Shown here piece by piece: positions 8,006 to 14,513 of a stretch of 47,382 nucleotides of DNA (position 1 is the stretch's first letter; the number at the start of each line of letters is the position of its first letter). Source of the stretch: an uncultured Roseateles sp. GTDB lineage: Bacteria > Pseudomonadota > Gammaproteobacteria > Burkholderiales > Burkholderiaceae_C. The DNA lies in assembly GCF_913777145.1 (NCBI RefSeq), contig NZ_CAJYPS010000030.1, positions 1 through 47,382 on the forward strand. The letters run 5' to 3'. The notes below the pieces were generated by a model. The model was given only the letters and a program-made list of their open reading frames with translations, had not been told where the DNA came from and searched no databases. The position numbers and the translations under genes were made by a program.

Positions 8006-8923
8006 ATGCTGCCCACCAAGCCCACCCGCCTGCCCTCGCTGGATGCGCTGCTGGCCTTCGAGGCCAGCGCGCGGCTGGGCAGCTTCGAAGCCGCGGCCGG
8101 CGAGCTGGCGCTGACCGCCAGCGCCATCGCCAAGCGCATCGCCGGTCTGGAGGAGCGGCTGGACCAGCCGCTGTTGCAGCGCCACAGCGGCAAGGGCCTG
8201 AGCCTCACACCGGCCGGCCACGAATACCTGCCCCAGGTCCGGCAAGCCCTGACCCTGTTGCTGGCCATGCCCCAGCACCAGCGCGGCAGCCGGCCACGCG
8301 AGCGACTGCGCATCAGCTCCACGCCCACCTTTGCGCGCCAGCTGCTGGTGCCCGCCCTGCCCGACTTCGGCGCCACCCATCCCGAGGTTGAGCTGGAGCT
8401 GACGCTGAGCGTGCCGCTGCTCGCCGAGGGCGATGCGGGCGCCGACCTGGAGATACGCCATGGCGCGGTGCCAGCGGAGATCGCGCCCGAGCAGGTGTTG
8501 TTGCAGGACCGCCTCGCGCCGCTGGCCGCGCCGGCGCTGCTGGCCCGCCATGCGCCGCTGCGCACGCCCGCCGACCTGCTCGCCCTGCCGCTGCTGCGCA
8601 CGCCCTTGCAGCCCTGGGCGCCCTGGCTGCGCGCCGCCGGGCTGGCCGACGCACCCGAGCCCGAGGACGGTCCGCGGCTGGTGGACCTGGGCCTCACGCT
8701 GGCAGCTGCCCTGGCTGGCCAGGGCGTGGCGCTGGCACGGCTCAGCCTGGCCCGTCACGAGCTGGCCGAGGGCCGGCTGGTGCAACTCTTTGCGCTGACC
8801 GTGCCGGCAGAACGGCACTACGGGCTGGTGTGTCACCGGCCCAGCCCGGCGGCGGCGGCCTTTGCGGCCTGGCTGCATGGGCACTGCCGGGCGCTGGCGG
8901 AAAGTTCTTCCGCGTCGGCCTGA
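8006..8923 (+). CDS. LysR-type transcriptional regulator (GcvA-like)
   Basis: 305 residues. The N-terminal winged helix-turn-helix is clear: LPSLDALLAFEASARLGSF, then LALTASAIAKRIAGLEERLDQPLLQR and LSLTPAGHEYLPQVRQAL. A periplasmic-binding-like effector domain follows from about residue 90 (RLRISSTPTFARQLLVPALPDF). The LPSLDALLAFEA opening and the RGAxPAEIAPEQVL-like part of the effector domain resemble the GcvA/AmpR subgroup. The ATG at 8006 is preferred over a GTG at 7997 because the -10-like hexamer overlaps the latter. The target could be the upstream VOC gene or the downstream oxidase; the ligand is unknown. Confidence 0.9.
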   Translation: MLPTKPTRLPSLDALLAFEASARLGSFEAAAGELALTASAIAKRIAGLEERLDQPLLQRHSGKGLSLTPAGHEYLPQVRQALTLLLAMPQHQRGSRPRERLRISSTPTFARQLLVPALPDFGATHPEVELELTLSVPLLAEGDAGADLEIRHGAVPAEIAPEQVLLQDRLAPLAAPALLARHAPLRTPADLLALPLLRTPLQPWAPWLRAAGLADAPEPEDGPRLVDLGLTLAAALAGQGVALARLSLARHELAEGRLVQLFALTVPAERHYGLVCHRPSPAAAAFAAWLHGHCRALAESSSASA

Positions 8924-8992
8924 GGTTTTTTCCGGGGCGCGACGGCACGGGCGGGCCTAGCATCGCGGCCATTGCCAAGAACCACCGCCACC

Positions 8993-10147
8993 ATGCCCGT
9001 CATCACCTGCATAGAAGACCTGCGCCAGCTCGCCGAGAAGCGCGTGCCGCGCATGTTCTACGACTACGCCGATTCCGGTTCCTGGACCGAGACCACCTAC
9101 CGCGAGAACGAGAGCGACTTCCGCGCGATCAAGCTGCGCCAGCGGGTGGCGGTCAACATGGAGAACCGCAGCACGGCGGTGAACCTGGTGGGCCAGGCGG
9201 CCGCGATGCCGGTGGCGATCGCGCCGGTGGGCCTGACCGGCATGCAGCATGCCGACGGCGAGATCCACGCAGCGCGCGCGGCCGAGAAGTTCGGCATCCC
9301 ATTCACGCTGTCCACCATGAGCATCTGCTCCATCGAGGACATCGCCGAGCACACCTCGGCGCCGTTCTGGTTCCAGCTCTACATGATGCGTGACCGTGAC
9401 GCGATGGCGCGCATGATCGACCGCTGCAAGGCCGCCAAGTGCTCGGCCCTGGTGCTGACGCTGGATCTGCAGGTGATTGGCCAGCGCCACAAGGACCTGA
9501 AGAACGGCCTCACCGCGCCGCCCCGCCCCACGCTGAAGAACCTCCTCAACCTCGCCACCAAGCCGCGCTGGGTTCTCGCCATGGCCGGCACGCGCCGCCA
9601 TACCTTTCGCAATCTGGTCGGCCATGTGAAGGGGGTCAGCGACATGCGCTCGCTGTCGGCCTGGACCAACGAGCAGTTCGACCCGCGCCTGTCCTGGGCC
9701 GACATCGCCTGGGTCAAGGAACGCTGGGGCGGCAAGCTCATCCTCAAGGGCATCATGGAGGTGGAGGACGCCCAGCTCGCGGTGCAGGCCGGCGCCGACG
9801 CCATCGTGGTCAGCAACCACGGTGGCCGCCAGCTGGACGGCGCCCCCAGCAGCATCCGCGCGCTGCCGCCCATCGTCGCGGCCGTGGGCTCGCAGATCGA
9901 GGTCTGGATGGACGGCGGCATACGCTCCGGCCAGGACGTGCTGAAGGCCTGGGCGCTGGGCGCACGCGGCACCATGATAGGTCGCGCGATGGCCTACGGC
10001 CTGGGTGCCATGGGCGAAGCCGGCGTCACCAAGGCGCTGCAAATCATCCACAAGGAGCTGGACGTCAGCATGGCCTTCTGCGGCCACACCCAGCTCACGA
10101 ACGTGACGCGCGACATCCTGGTGCCGGGCAGCTACCCCGGCGCCTGA
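8993..10147 (+). CDS. FMN-dependent alpha-hydroxy-acid oxidizing protein (L-lactate dehydrogenase family)
   Basis: 384 residues covering the whole FMN-dependent (S)-2-hydroxyacid dehydrogenase TIM barrel. It starts with an LldD-like DLRQLAEKRVPRMFYDYADSG. The substrate/FMN segment is LKGIMEVEDAQLAVQAGADAIVVSNHGG-type: the catalytic histidine and arginine are in SNHGGRQLDGAPSSI, and the FMN phosphate site is in VWMDGGIRSGQDVLKAWALGA. The family oxidises lactate, glycolate or mandelate, usually at the inner face of the membrane and passing electrons to quinone. Exact substrate is uncertain, so no symbol is given. The ATG at 8993 is chosen. TAGCAT 29 nt upstream is a reasonable -10, leaving a short leader. 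Confidence 0.9.
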   Translation: MPVITCIEDLRQLAEKRVPRMFYDYADSGSWTETTYRENESDFRAIKLRQRVAVNMENRSTAVNLVGQAAAMPVAIAPVGLTGMQHADGEIHAARAAEKFGIPFTLSTMSICSIEDIAEHTSAPFWFQLYMMRDRDAMARMIDRCKAAKCSALVLTLDLQVIGQRHKDLKNGLTAPPRPTLKNLLNLATKPRWVLAMAGTRRHTFRNLVGHVKGVSDMRSLSAWTNEQFDPRLSWADIAWVKERWGGKLILKGIMEVEDAQLAVQAGADAIVVSNHGGRQLDGAPSSIRALPPIVAAVGSQIEVWMDGGIRSGQDVLKAWALGARGTMIGRAMAYGLGAMGEAGVTKALQIIHKELDVSMAFCGHTQLTNVTRDILVPGSYPGA

Positions 10148-10885
10148 TCAGTCGTCCAGACGCGCGTGGAAGTCGGCCGCGCCCGGCTTCCAGTAGGCGG
10201 CCACCTTCATCGCCTCCTTGGGGTGGTGCTTCTCGTTCAGCAGCACGGCACGCAGCTCGGCCATCAGACCTGCCTCGCCGGCACACCACACAAAGCCCTC
10301 GCCGCCCGGCCAGGGCTGGTCGCGTAGCGCCTGGCGCAGCGCGTCGGCGTCGGCCAGCTGGCGCAGGCGGCAGGCTGCCGGCATGCGCGCGGGCAGCGGC
10401 ACCTCGCCGGCACACAGCAGCAGGACCTCGACCCGGGCCCGCCCGGGCAGCTCCTCCAGCCGGCGTTGCATGGCCGGCCAGGCCGAGTCGTCGCCCACCA
10501 GCAGATGCCAGTCGTAGTCGGCGGGCACGATCATGGAGCCCCGCGGCCCGGCCACCACCAGGGTCTGGCCTGGCTGGGCCTGACGCGCCCAATCGCTGAA
10601 GGGCCCGCGCCCATGCAGGGCGAACTCGACGTCCAGCTCGCCCCGCCCGGTGTCGAAGCGGCGTGGCGTGTAGTCGCGCATCAGCCAGCCGCCCGCGCCG
10701 TCGGGCAGCATGAGCTTGACGTGATCGTCGAAGGACAGCGACACGAAGCCCTTCAGCGATTCGTCGCGCAGCCGCACCGACACGAAGGACAGGCCCAGCG
10801 GCTGAACCGCGACCACCGTGGTCTCGCGGCGATGGATCTCGTGGCGCACCCGCTCGATGCGGCGGGTCGTGGGGGATGAGGACAT
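10148..10885 (-). CDS. Siderophore-interacting protein (ViuB/YqjH-like NADPH/FAD ferric reductase)
   Basis: 245 residues. The N-terminal FAD-binding part has LMRDYTPRRFD and the run LDVEFALHGRGPFSDWARQ followed by QTLVVAGPRGSM, the hallmark of siderophore-interacting proteins. The C-terminal half (FVWCAGEAGLMAELRAVLLNE and KVAAYWKPGAADF) is the SIP reductase domain. These cytoplasmic flavoproteins release iron from imported ferric siderophores by reducing Fe(III). An ATG at 10885 is used. It is divergent from a MarR-type regulator with only 51 nt between start codons, an arrangement like the E. coli yqjH-yqjI pair, so the MarR protein is its probable regulator. Confidence 0.93.
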   Translation of the reverse strand: MSSSPTTRRIERVRHEIHRRETTVVAVQPLGLSFVSVRLRDESLKGFVSLSFDDHVKLMLPDGAGGWLMRDYTPRRFDTGRGELDVEFALHGRGPFSDWARQAQPGQTLVVAGPRGSMIVPADYDWHLLVGDDSAWPAMQRRLEELPGRARVEVLLLCAGEVPLPARMPAACRLRQLADADALRQALRDQPWPGGEGFVWCAGEAGLMAELRAVLLNEKHHPKEAMKVAAYWKPGAADFHARLDD

Positions 10886-10898
10886 GGCGGTCGATTTA

Positions 10899-10944
10899 GT
10901 TGACAATATCACCAATCATCCAAAAACAAGTTGATCATGTCAAC
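10899..10944. promoter_or_regulatory. Probable MarR operator region between the SIP and marR-type genes
   Basis: Positions 10930-10944 hold GTTGATCATGTCAAC, with arms GTTGA/TCAAC that are perfect inverted repeats overlapping the MarR-gene ATG at 10937. A second GTTGAC half-site is at 10899-10904. The segment is markedly AT-rich for this genome and must contain both divergent promoters. An operator across its own start codon suggests autorepression plus control of the SIP gene. Confidence 0.55.
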
Positions 10945-11407
10945 CAAAAAGGGGCCGACAGCGCTCGCGGCCGAGATCTTCGAGACCATTCACACGCTGA
11001 TGCACCTCTACCGGGGCCAGCAGTTCCGCGCGCTGCGCGACGGGCCCCAGGCGATCACGCACATGGAGGCCAAGGTGCTGGGCTTCTTCGGCCGCCACCC
11101 GGGCGCCACACCCAGCGAGCTGGTGGCCCACAGCGGGCGCGACAAGGCCCAGATCACCCGGCTGCTGGCCGGCCTGCGGGAACGCGGCCTGCTGGTGGCC
11201 CGGCCGGACGAGCACGACCGGCGCAGTCTGCGGCTGGAGCTGTCGCCGCAAGGCCGGGCGCTGCAGCAGGAGCTGCGGGAACAGGCGGAGCGGCTCGCGA
11301 CCCTGGGCACCCAGGGGCTGAGCGCGGCCGAGCAGGCGCAGCTGCTGCAGAGCCTGTCGCAGCTGCAGGCCAACCTGCAGGCCGCGGGCAGTGATCACCC
11401 GGCCTGA
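10937..11407 (+). CDS. MarR family transcriptional regulator
   Basis: 156 residues. The winged-helix core is evident: ITHMEAKVLGFFGRHPGATPSELV, then the recognition region HSGRDKAQITRLLAGLRERGLL, and the wing VARPDEHDRRSLRLELSPQGRAL. MarR proteins are dimeric repressors that leave DNA on ligand binding or cysteine oxidation. No cysteine is present here, so a ligand or metal is more likely than thiol oxidation. The ATG at 10937 sits inside the inverted repeat. Its position facing the siderophore-interacting protein gene suggests it controls iron-related genes, which is inference from context only. Confidence 0.92.
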   Translation: MSTKKGPTALAAEIFETIHTLMHLYRGQQFRALRDGPQAITHMEAKVLGFFGRHPGATPSELVAHSGRDKAQITRLLAGLRERGLLVARPDEHDRRSLRLELSPQGRALQQELREQAERLATLGTQGLSAAEQAQLLQSLSQLQANLQAAGSDHPA

Positions 11408-11446
11408 ATCATCCGGCCTGGCCTGCGTCGCCGTCCTCGGACCGGA

Positions 11447-12025
11447 TCACTCCGAGGCTGCGCGCACCAGGCGCACCGGCAGCTTCTCGCGCTTGGGCAT
11501 GTCGCCGCGCGACTCGCCAGTGTCGGGCTGGGCCACCCAACCGCGCATGGGGTCGATCAGCGTCTGCGGCCCGCCGGTCGCACCGCGCTCCACGTTGCGG
11601 TAGGCATAGGGGTTCAGCGACTCGGTCTCCAGCCGCACGCTGCTGGTCCAGTACCAGCCCGTGGGCGCGGCCGGGAACAGCCGGGCCGCGGGTTCGCGCG
11701 ATTGCGCGAGGTGTTCGGCCAGCTGGCGCAGCTCCAGCACACGAGGCACGCGCCACAGCCGGCCATCCGCCTGGCTGCGCGCTCGCGCCAGCGCCAGCGC
11801 CTGGGCGTGCGAGACCCGCTGGGCCTCGCCGCGGCACTGGTGCCCGTCCCAGCTCATGCCCTCGGCGCAACGCGACCAGGCCAGGCCCGACGCTGCGTCC
11901 AGCACCAGCGCGCCGTCGGCGGAAGGCTTCAGGCGCGACGCCTCGTCCGCAGCCCCGGCGGTGCCGGCCAGCAGCAGGCCTAGCACCAGGCTCACCAGGC
12001 TCGTCCGGTGATGCATGGCGCGCAT
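11447..12025 (-). CDS. Exported DUF1566 (Lcl C-terminal) domain protein
   Basis: 192 residues with a Sec signal peptide (hydrophobic run LVSLVLGLLLAGTAGA, cleavage likely after AGA near residue 25). The mature part resembles DUF1566/Lcl: DAASGLAWSRCAEGMSWDG, HAQALALARARSQADGRLWRVPRVLELRQLA, and later TGWYWTSS. This C-type-lectin-like domain is found in many exported proteins of unknown function and in Legionella collagen-like adhesin Lcl. Two cysteines (C-x8-C) may form a disulfide. Last gene of a three-gene operon with the L,D-transpeptidase-like lipoprotein; convergent with the MarR gene. A second ATG lies three codons in. Confidence 0.8.
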   Translation of the reverse strand: MRAMHHRTSLVSLVLGLLLAGTAGAADEASRLKPSADGALVLDAASGLAWSRCAEGMSWDGHQCRGEAQRVSHAQALALARARSQADGRLWRVPRVLELRQLAEHLAQSREPAARLFPAAPTGWYWTSSVRLETESLNPYAYRNVERGATGGPQTLIDPMRGWVAQPDTGESRGDMPKREKLPVRLVRAASE

Positions 12026-12028
12026 CGC

Positions 12029-12337
12029 TCAGTCCTCCAGTGGCGCCCAGGCCGCCAGCAGCGCGTCGGCAAACTCGGGCCGGGCGCTCAGCGTCAGCGC
12101 CACCGCGATCCAGCCGCCGGGCTCCTCGCTGATCTGCAAGTCGTGGTGCCAGGTCATGCCTTCCTCCAGCGGCCCTTGCTGGCCCGGAAACTCGCGCTCC
12201 GCCCAGTCCAACACGGCCTGAGCCTCGGCCCGCACCGCCTCATGCTGGGCGGCGCGCGTGGAGGCCAGCGCATCCAGCGTGACCGAGCCGTCGTCGCCCT
12301 CGCTGCGCTCGAACAGCAGGAATTGCAGCGTATTCAT
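12029..12337 (-). CDS. Small hypothetical protein in L,D-transpeptidase-like operon
   Basis: 102 residues with no family I recognise. It is acidic, lacks a signal peptide or membrane helix, and reads like a compact cytoplasmic domain (MNTLQFLLFERSEGDDGSVTLDALAS..., ending ARPEFADALLAAWAPLED). Its ATG overlaps the stop of the upstream lipoprotein gene as ATGA, and it ends 3 nt before the next start codon, so translational coupling is likely. The reading frame is supported by this tight packing and normal amino-acid composition. Confidence 0.7.
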   Translation of the reverse strand: MNTLQFLLFERSEGDDGSVTLDALASTRAAQHEAVRAEAQAVLDWAEREFPGQQGPLEEGMTWHHDLQISEEPGGWIAVALTLSARPEFADALLAAWAPLED

Positions 12338-13662
12338 CGCCCGGCCGCCTCCACCAGCGCCTGGGCCTCGGCCGCGCTGACCGGCGTGCCGGCCGCCCCC
12401 AGCTCCACCACCACCAGATAGCCCGCGAGGTCGGCCGGCGCGCCCGCCGCCGCGTAGACCTGGGCCAGGCGCAGCTGCCGGCTCGCCAGCAGCCGGCCGC
12501 TGGCCGGGTCCCAGTCCTCCTGCGACACCAGGCAGCCGGCCTGGGGCGCGCCCGGGTAGAAGGGGCTGCCCGCGTAATAGGCCGGGTTGAGCGTGTTGCC
12601 ATGCACCAGGATCTCGTCGCGCCCCGCACGGCCGGCCAGCCAGGCCTCATGGATGGGCGCCCAGCCCCGCCAGGAGGGCGGCAGAAAGCTGTTGTAGACC
12701 TCGGCGGTCCAGGCCAGCGTCAGGTCGGCATGCTCGAACTCGGCCAGCGTGGCCTCGATGGGCAGCTTGCTGTGCAGATAGGGCACGGGGCCGATATCGG
12801 GGTTGGTGGCCGTGCCCGCACCGACGATGGCGAACAGGCCCTGTGGCGTGTTGCCGTTGGTGATGGTGCCGGGCAGGCCGCTGCGCGCGCGCGCCAGCTG
12901 CGGTGACGTGAACAGGCGGCCGTCGGCCTCGCGCACAAAGCGCCCGTCGGCGCCGCGCACCAGCGCCAGGCCCATGTCGTCGCGCCCGGGGCGCTGCAGG
13001 CTGAAGATCACCGGGTAGCCGGGCCGCAGCGGTGCGGCCAGCAGCTCGGCCAGCGGCGGCGCGGGCGCGTCGCCCGGCTGCAGGCGCAGCATCAGCGCGA
13101 CCAGCCGCGCGTCCTCGCCCCAGGCCGGGAACTGCTGCGGCAACTGCTCGCGCAGCCGCGTGGCCGTGGTCGGGTCGGCCTGCAGCAGCGTGTAGGCCGC
13201 GATCGCGAAGGGCTTGCTGGCCGTCAGCTGCGGCAGCAGCGGCCACAGCAGCGGCGCGGACTCTTGCGGATAGAGCGTGTAGGCCGCGGTCAGCAACGCG
13301 CGCTGGGCGTCGGCATCGCGCGCGGCCAGCCCGGGCAAGGCGGCCAGCAGCAGCGGCTGCGCGGTCGCGATCTCGGCGTTGAAGCGCATCACCTGCGTCA
13401 ACAGGGCCGGCAGCGCGGCATCACGCTCGGGGCCGGGCTGGGCGAGTCCAGCGCGCAGCGCAGCCAGCGCCGCCTCGTGCTGGGCCTGCTCGGCCGCCTG
13501 AGCGGCGGCCGGCCAGCTGAAGGCCTCGGGGCGCAGCGCCAGCAGCTCGGCAGCGCTGTAGCGCTTCTCGCTCGCCGGTGCCGGCGGGCGCAGCGGGGCG
13601 CAGGCGGCGAGCACAAGGCTCAACAGGACGGTCAACGGAACGAGTGGCAGGCGACGGCGCAT
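12334..13662 (-). CDS. L,D-transpeptidase-like (YkuD-fold) envelope lipoprotein
   Basis: 442 residues starting MRRRLPLVPLTVLLSLVLAACAP, a lipoprotein signal with the lipobox LAAC. Residues ~40-220 are alanine-rich and helical, possibly TPR-like. The C-terminal third resembles a YkuD catalytic domain: TPQGLFAIVG (compare TPxGxFxI), then HGNTLNP with His354 and PQAGCLVSQE with Cys377, the order of the catalytic His and Cys. L,D-transpeptidases crosslink peptidoglycan or attach proteins to it. The similarity is partial and the arginine normally after the Cys is missing, so activity is unproven. An upstream ATG at 13710 with a GGCAGG site is possible but would put 16 residues before the lipoprotein signal. 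Operon head. Confidence 0.68.
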   Translation of the reverse strand: MRRRLPLVPLTVLLSLVLAACAPLRPPAPASEKRYSAAELLALRPEAFSWPAAAQAAEQAQHEAALAALRAGLAQPGPERDAALPALLTQVMRFNAEIATAQPLLLAALPGLAARDADAQRALLTAAYTLYPQESAPLLWPLLPQLTASKPFAIAAYTLLQADPTTATRLREQLPQQFPAWGEDARLVALMLRLQPGDAPAPPLAELLAAPLRPGYPVIFSLQRPGRDDMGLALVRGADGRFVREADGRLFTSPQLARARSGLPGTITNGNTPQGLFAIVGAGTATNPDIGPVPYLHSKLPIEATLAEFEHADLTLAWTAEVYNSFLPPSWRGWAPIHEAWLAGRAGRDEILVHGNTLNPAYYAGSPFYPGAPQAGCLVSQEDWDPASGRLLASRQLRLAQVYAAAGAPADLAGYLVVVELGAAGTPVSAAEAQALVEAAGR

Positions 13663-13750
13663 GGGCAGTTGTCGAAACCCCGGGGGCTGAGGCGTCGTAG
13701 TGTCAGGCATCCTGCCGCGACCGCGGTGCAACGCACCGGAAAGGACTTTG

Positions 13751-14332
13751 ATGAAACCCTTCACCCTGATCGCAAGCCTCGCACTGGCCGGCCTGCTGCC
13801 CACGGCCCTGGCCGCCCCGGTGCGCTACGAGCTGGACCCCACCCACACCTACCCCAGCTTCGAGGCCGACCACATGGGCCTGTCGGTCTGGCGCGGCAAG
13901 ATCAACAAGAACAGCGGCAGCCTGGTCTACGACAAGGCCGCCGGCACCGGCACGGTGGAGGTGCAGATGGACCTGGCCAGCATCGACTTCGGCCTGGACG
14001 CGATGAACGCCTGGGCGCGCGGCAAGGACTTCTTCAACCTCGAGAAGAACCCCGCCACCGCGCTGTTCAAGGGTCGGCTGGACGCGGTCCGCGCGGGCCT
14101 GCCCACCCAGGTGGTGGGCGAGCTGACGCTGAACGGCCGCACCCGGCCGGTGACGCTCACCATCCACCAGCTCAAGTGCCTGCCCCACCCCATGCTCAAG
14201 CGCGACTGGTGCGGCGCCGACGCCACCGGCACCTTCAACCGCGAGGACTTCGGCCTCACGGCCGGCAAGGACTGGGGCTTCAACATGGCCGTGAACCTGC
14301 GCATCCAGGTCGAAGCCGTCGCCGCCGAATAA
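13751..14332 (+). CDS. YceI family periplasmic protein
   Basis: 193 residues with a clear signal peptide (MKPFTLIASLALAGLLPTALA, cleavage after ALA-A). The mature part opens VRYELDPTHTYPSFEADHMGLSVWRG, the YceI signature, followed by VEVQMDLASIDFGL and the VVGELTLNGRTRPVTLTI strand pair. YceI proteins are lipocalin-like beta-barrels binding long-chain isoprenoids such as polyprenyl pyrophosphate or ubiquinone in the periplasm. Two cysteines (KCLPHPML..DWCGAD) may form a disulfide and are typical of the subgroup. The ATG follows an AAAGGA ribosome site. It is divergent from the L,D-transpeptidase-like operon and ends directly before a terminator. Confidence 0.93.
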   Translation: MKPFTLIASLALAGLLPTALAAPVRYELDPTHTYPSFEADHMGLSVWRGKINKNSGSLVYDKAAGTGTVEVQMDLASIDFGLDAMNAWARGKDFFNLEKNPATALFKGRLDAVRAGLPTQVVGELTLNGRTRPVTLTIHQLKCLPHPMLKRDWCGADATGTFNREDFGLTAGKDWGFNMAVNLRIQVEAVAAE

Positions 14333-14334
14333 CG

Positions 14335-14363
14335 AAGAAGGGCAGCCCCAGGCTGCCCTTCTT
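14335..14363 (+). terminator. Intrinsic terminator after the YceI gene
   Basis: A perfect 13-bp stem (AAGAAGGGCAGCC pairing with GGCTGCCCTTCTT) with a 3-nt loop starts 2 nt after the stop codon. Stem ends are A/T-rich on both sides, so it can act in both directions, serving the convergent S46 peptidase gene too. Confidence 0.85.
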
Positions 14364-14414
14364 GTACTCCGCATTTCGGGCCGAGCGCCGGGCCGCCCCA
14401 AGCCGGCCCGCGCA

Positions 14415-14500
14415 GGTGAGGCGCTCGCGGCTCGATGCCGCGGGCCTCACCGTCCCCTCGGGGGACCGATCAGGCTGGCCGCGTTCAGCGGGGCAGCCTG
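14415..14500. repeat. Tandem-hairpin intergenic element (copy 1)
   Basis: Three hairpins stand back to back: GGTGAGG...CCTCACC (14415-14451) enclosing CGCGGC/GCCGCG; GTCCCC-TCG-GGGGAC (14452-14466); and CAGGCTG...CAGCCTG (14471-14500) enclosing CCGC/GCGG. It lies just 3' of the minus-strand S46 gene. Architecture matches the element at 22664-22808, also just 3' of a minus-strand gene. Confidence 0.6.
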
Positions 14501-14513
14501 AGCGAGGGGCCAG

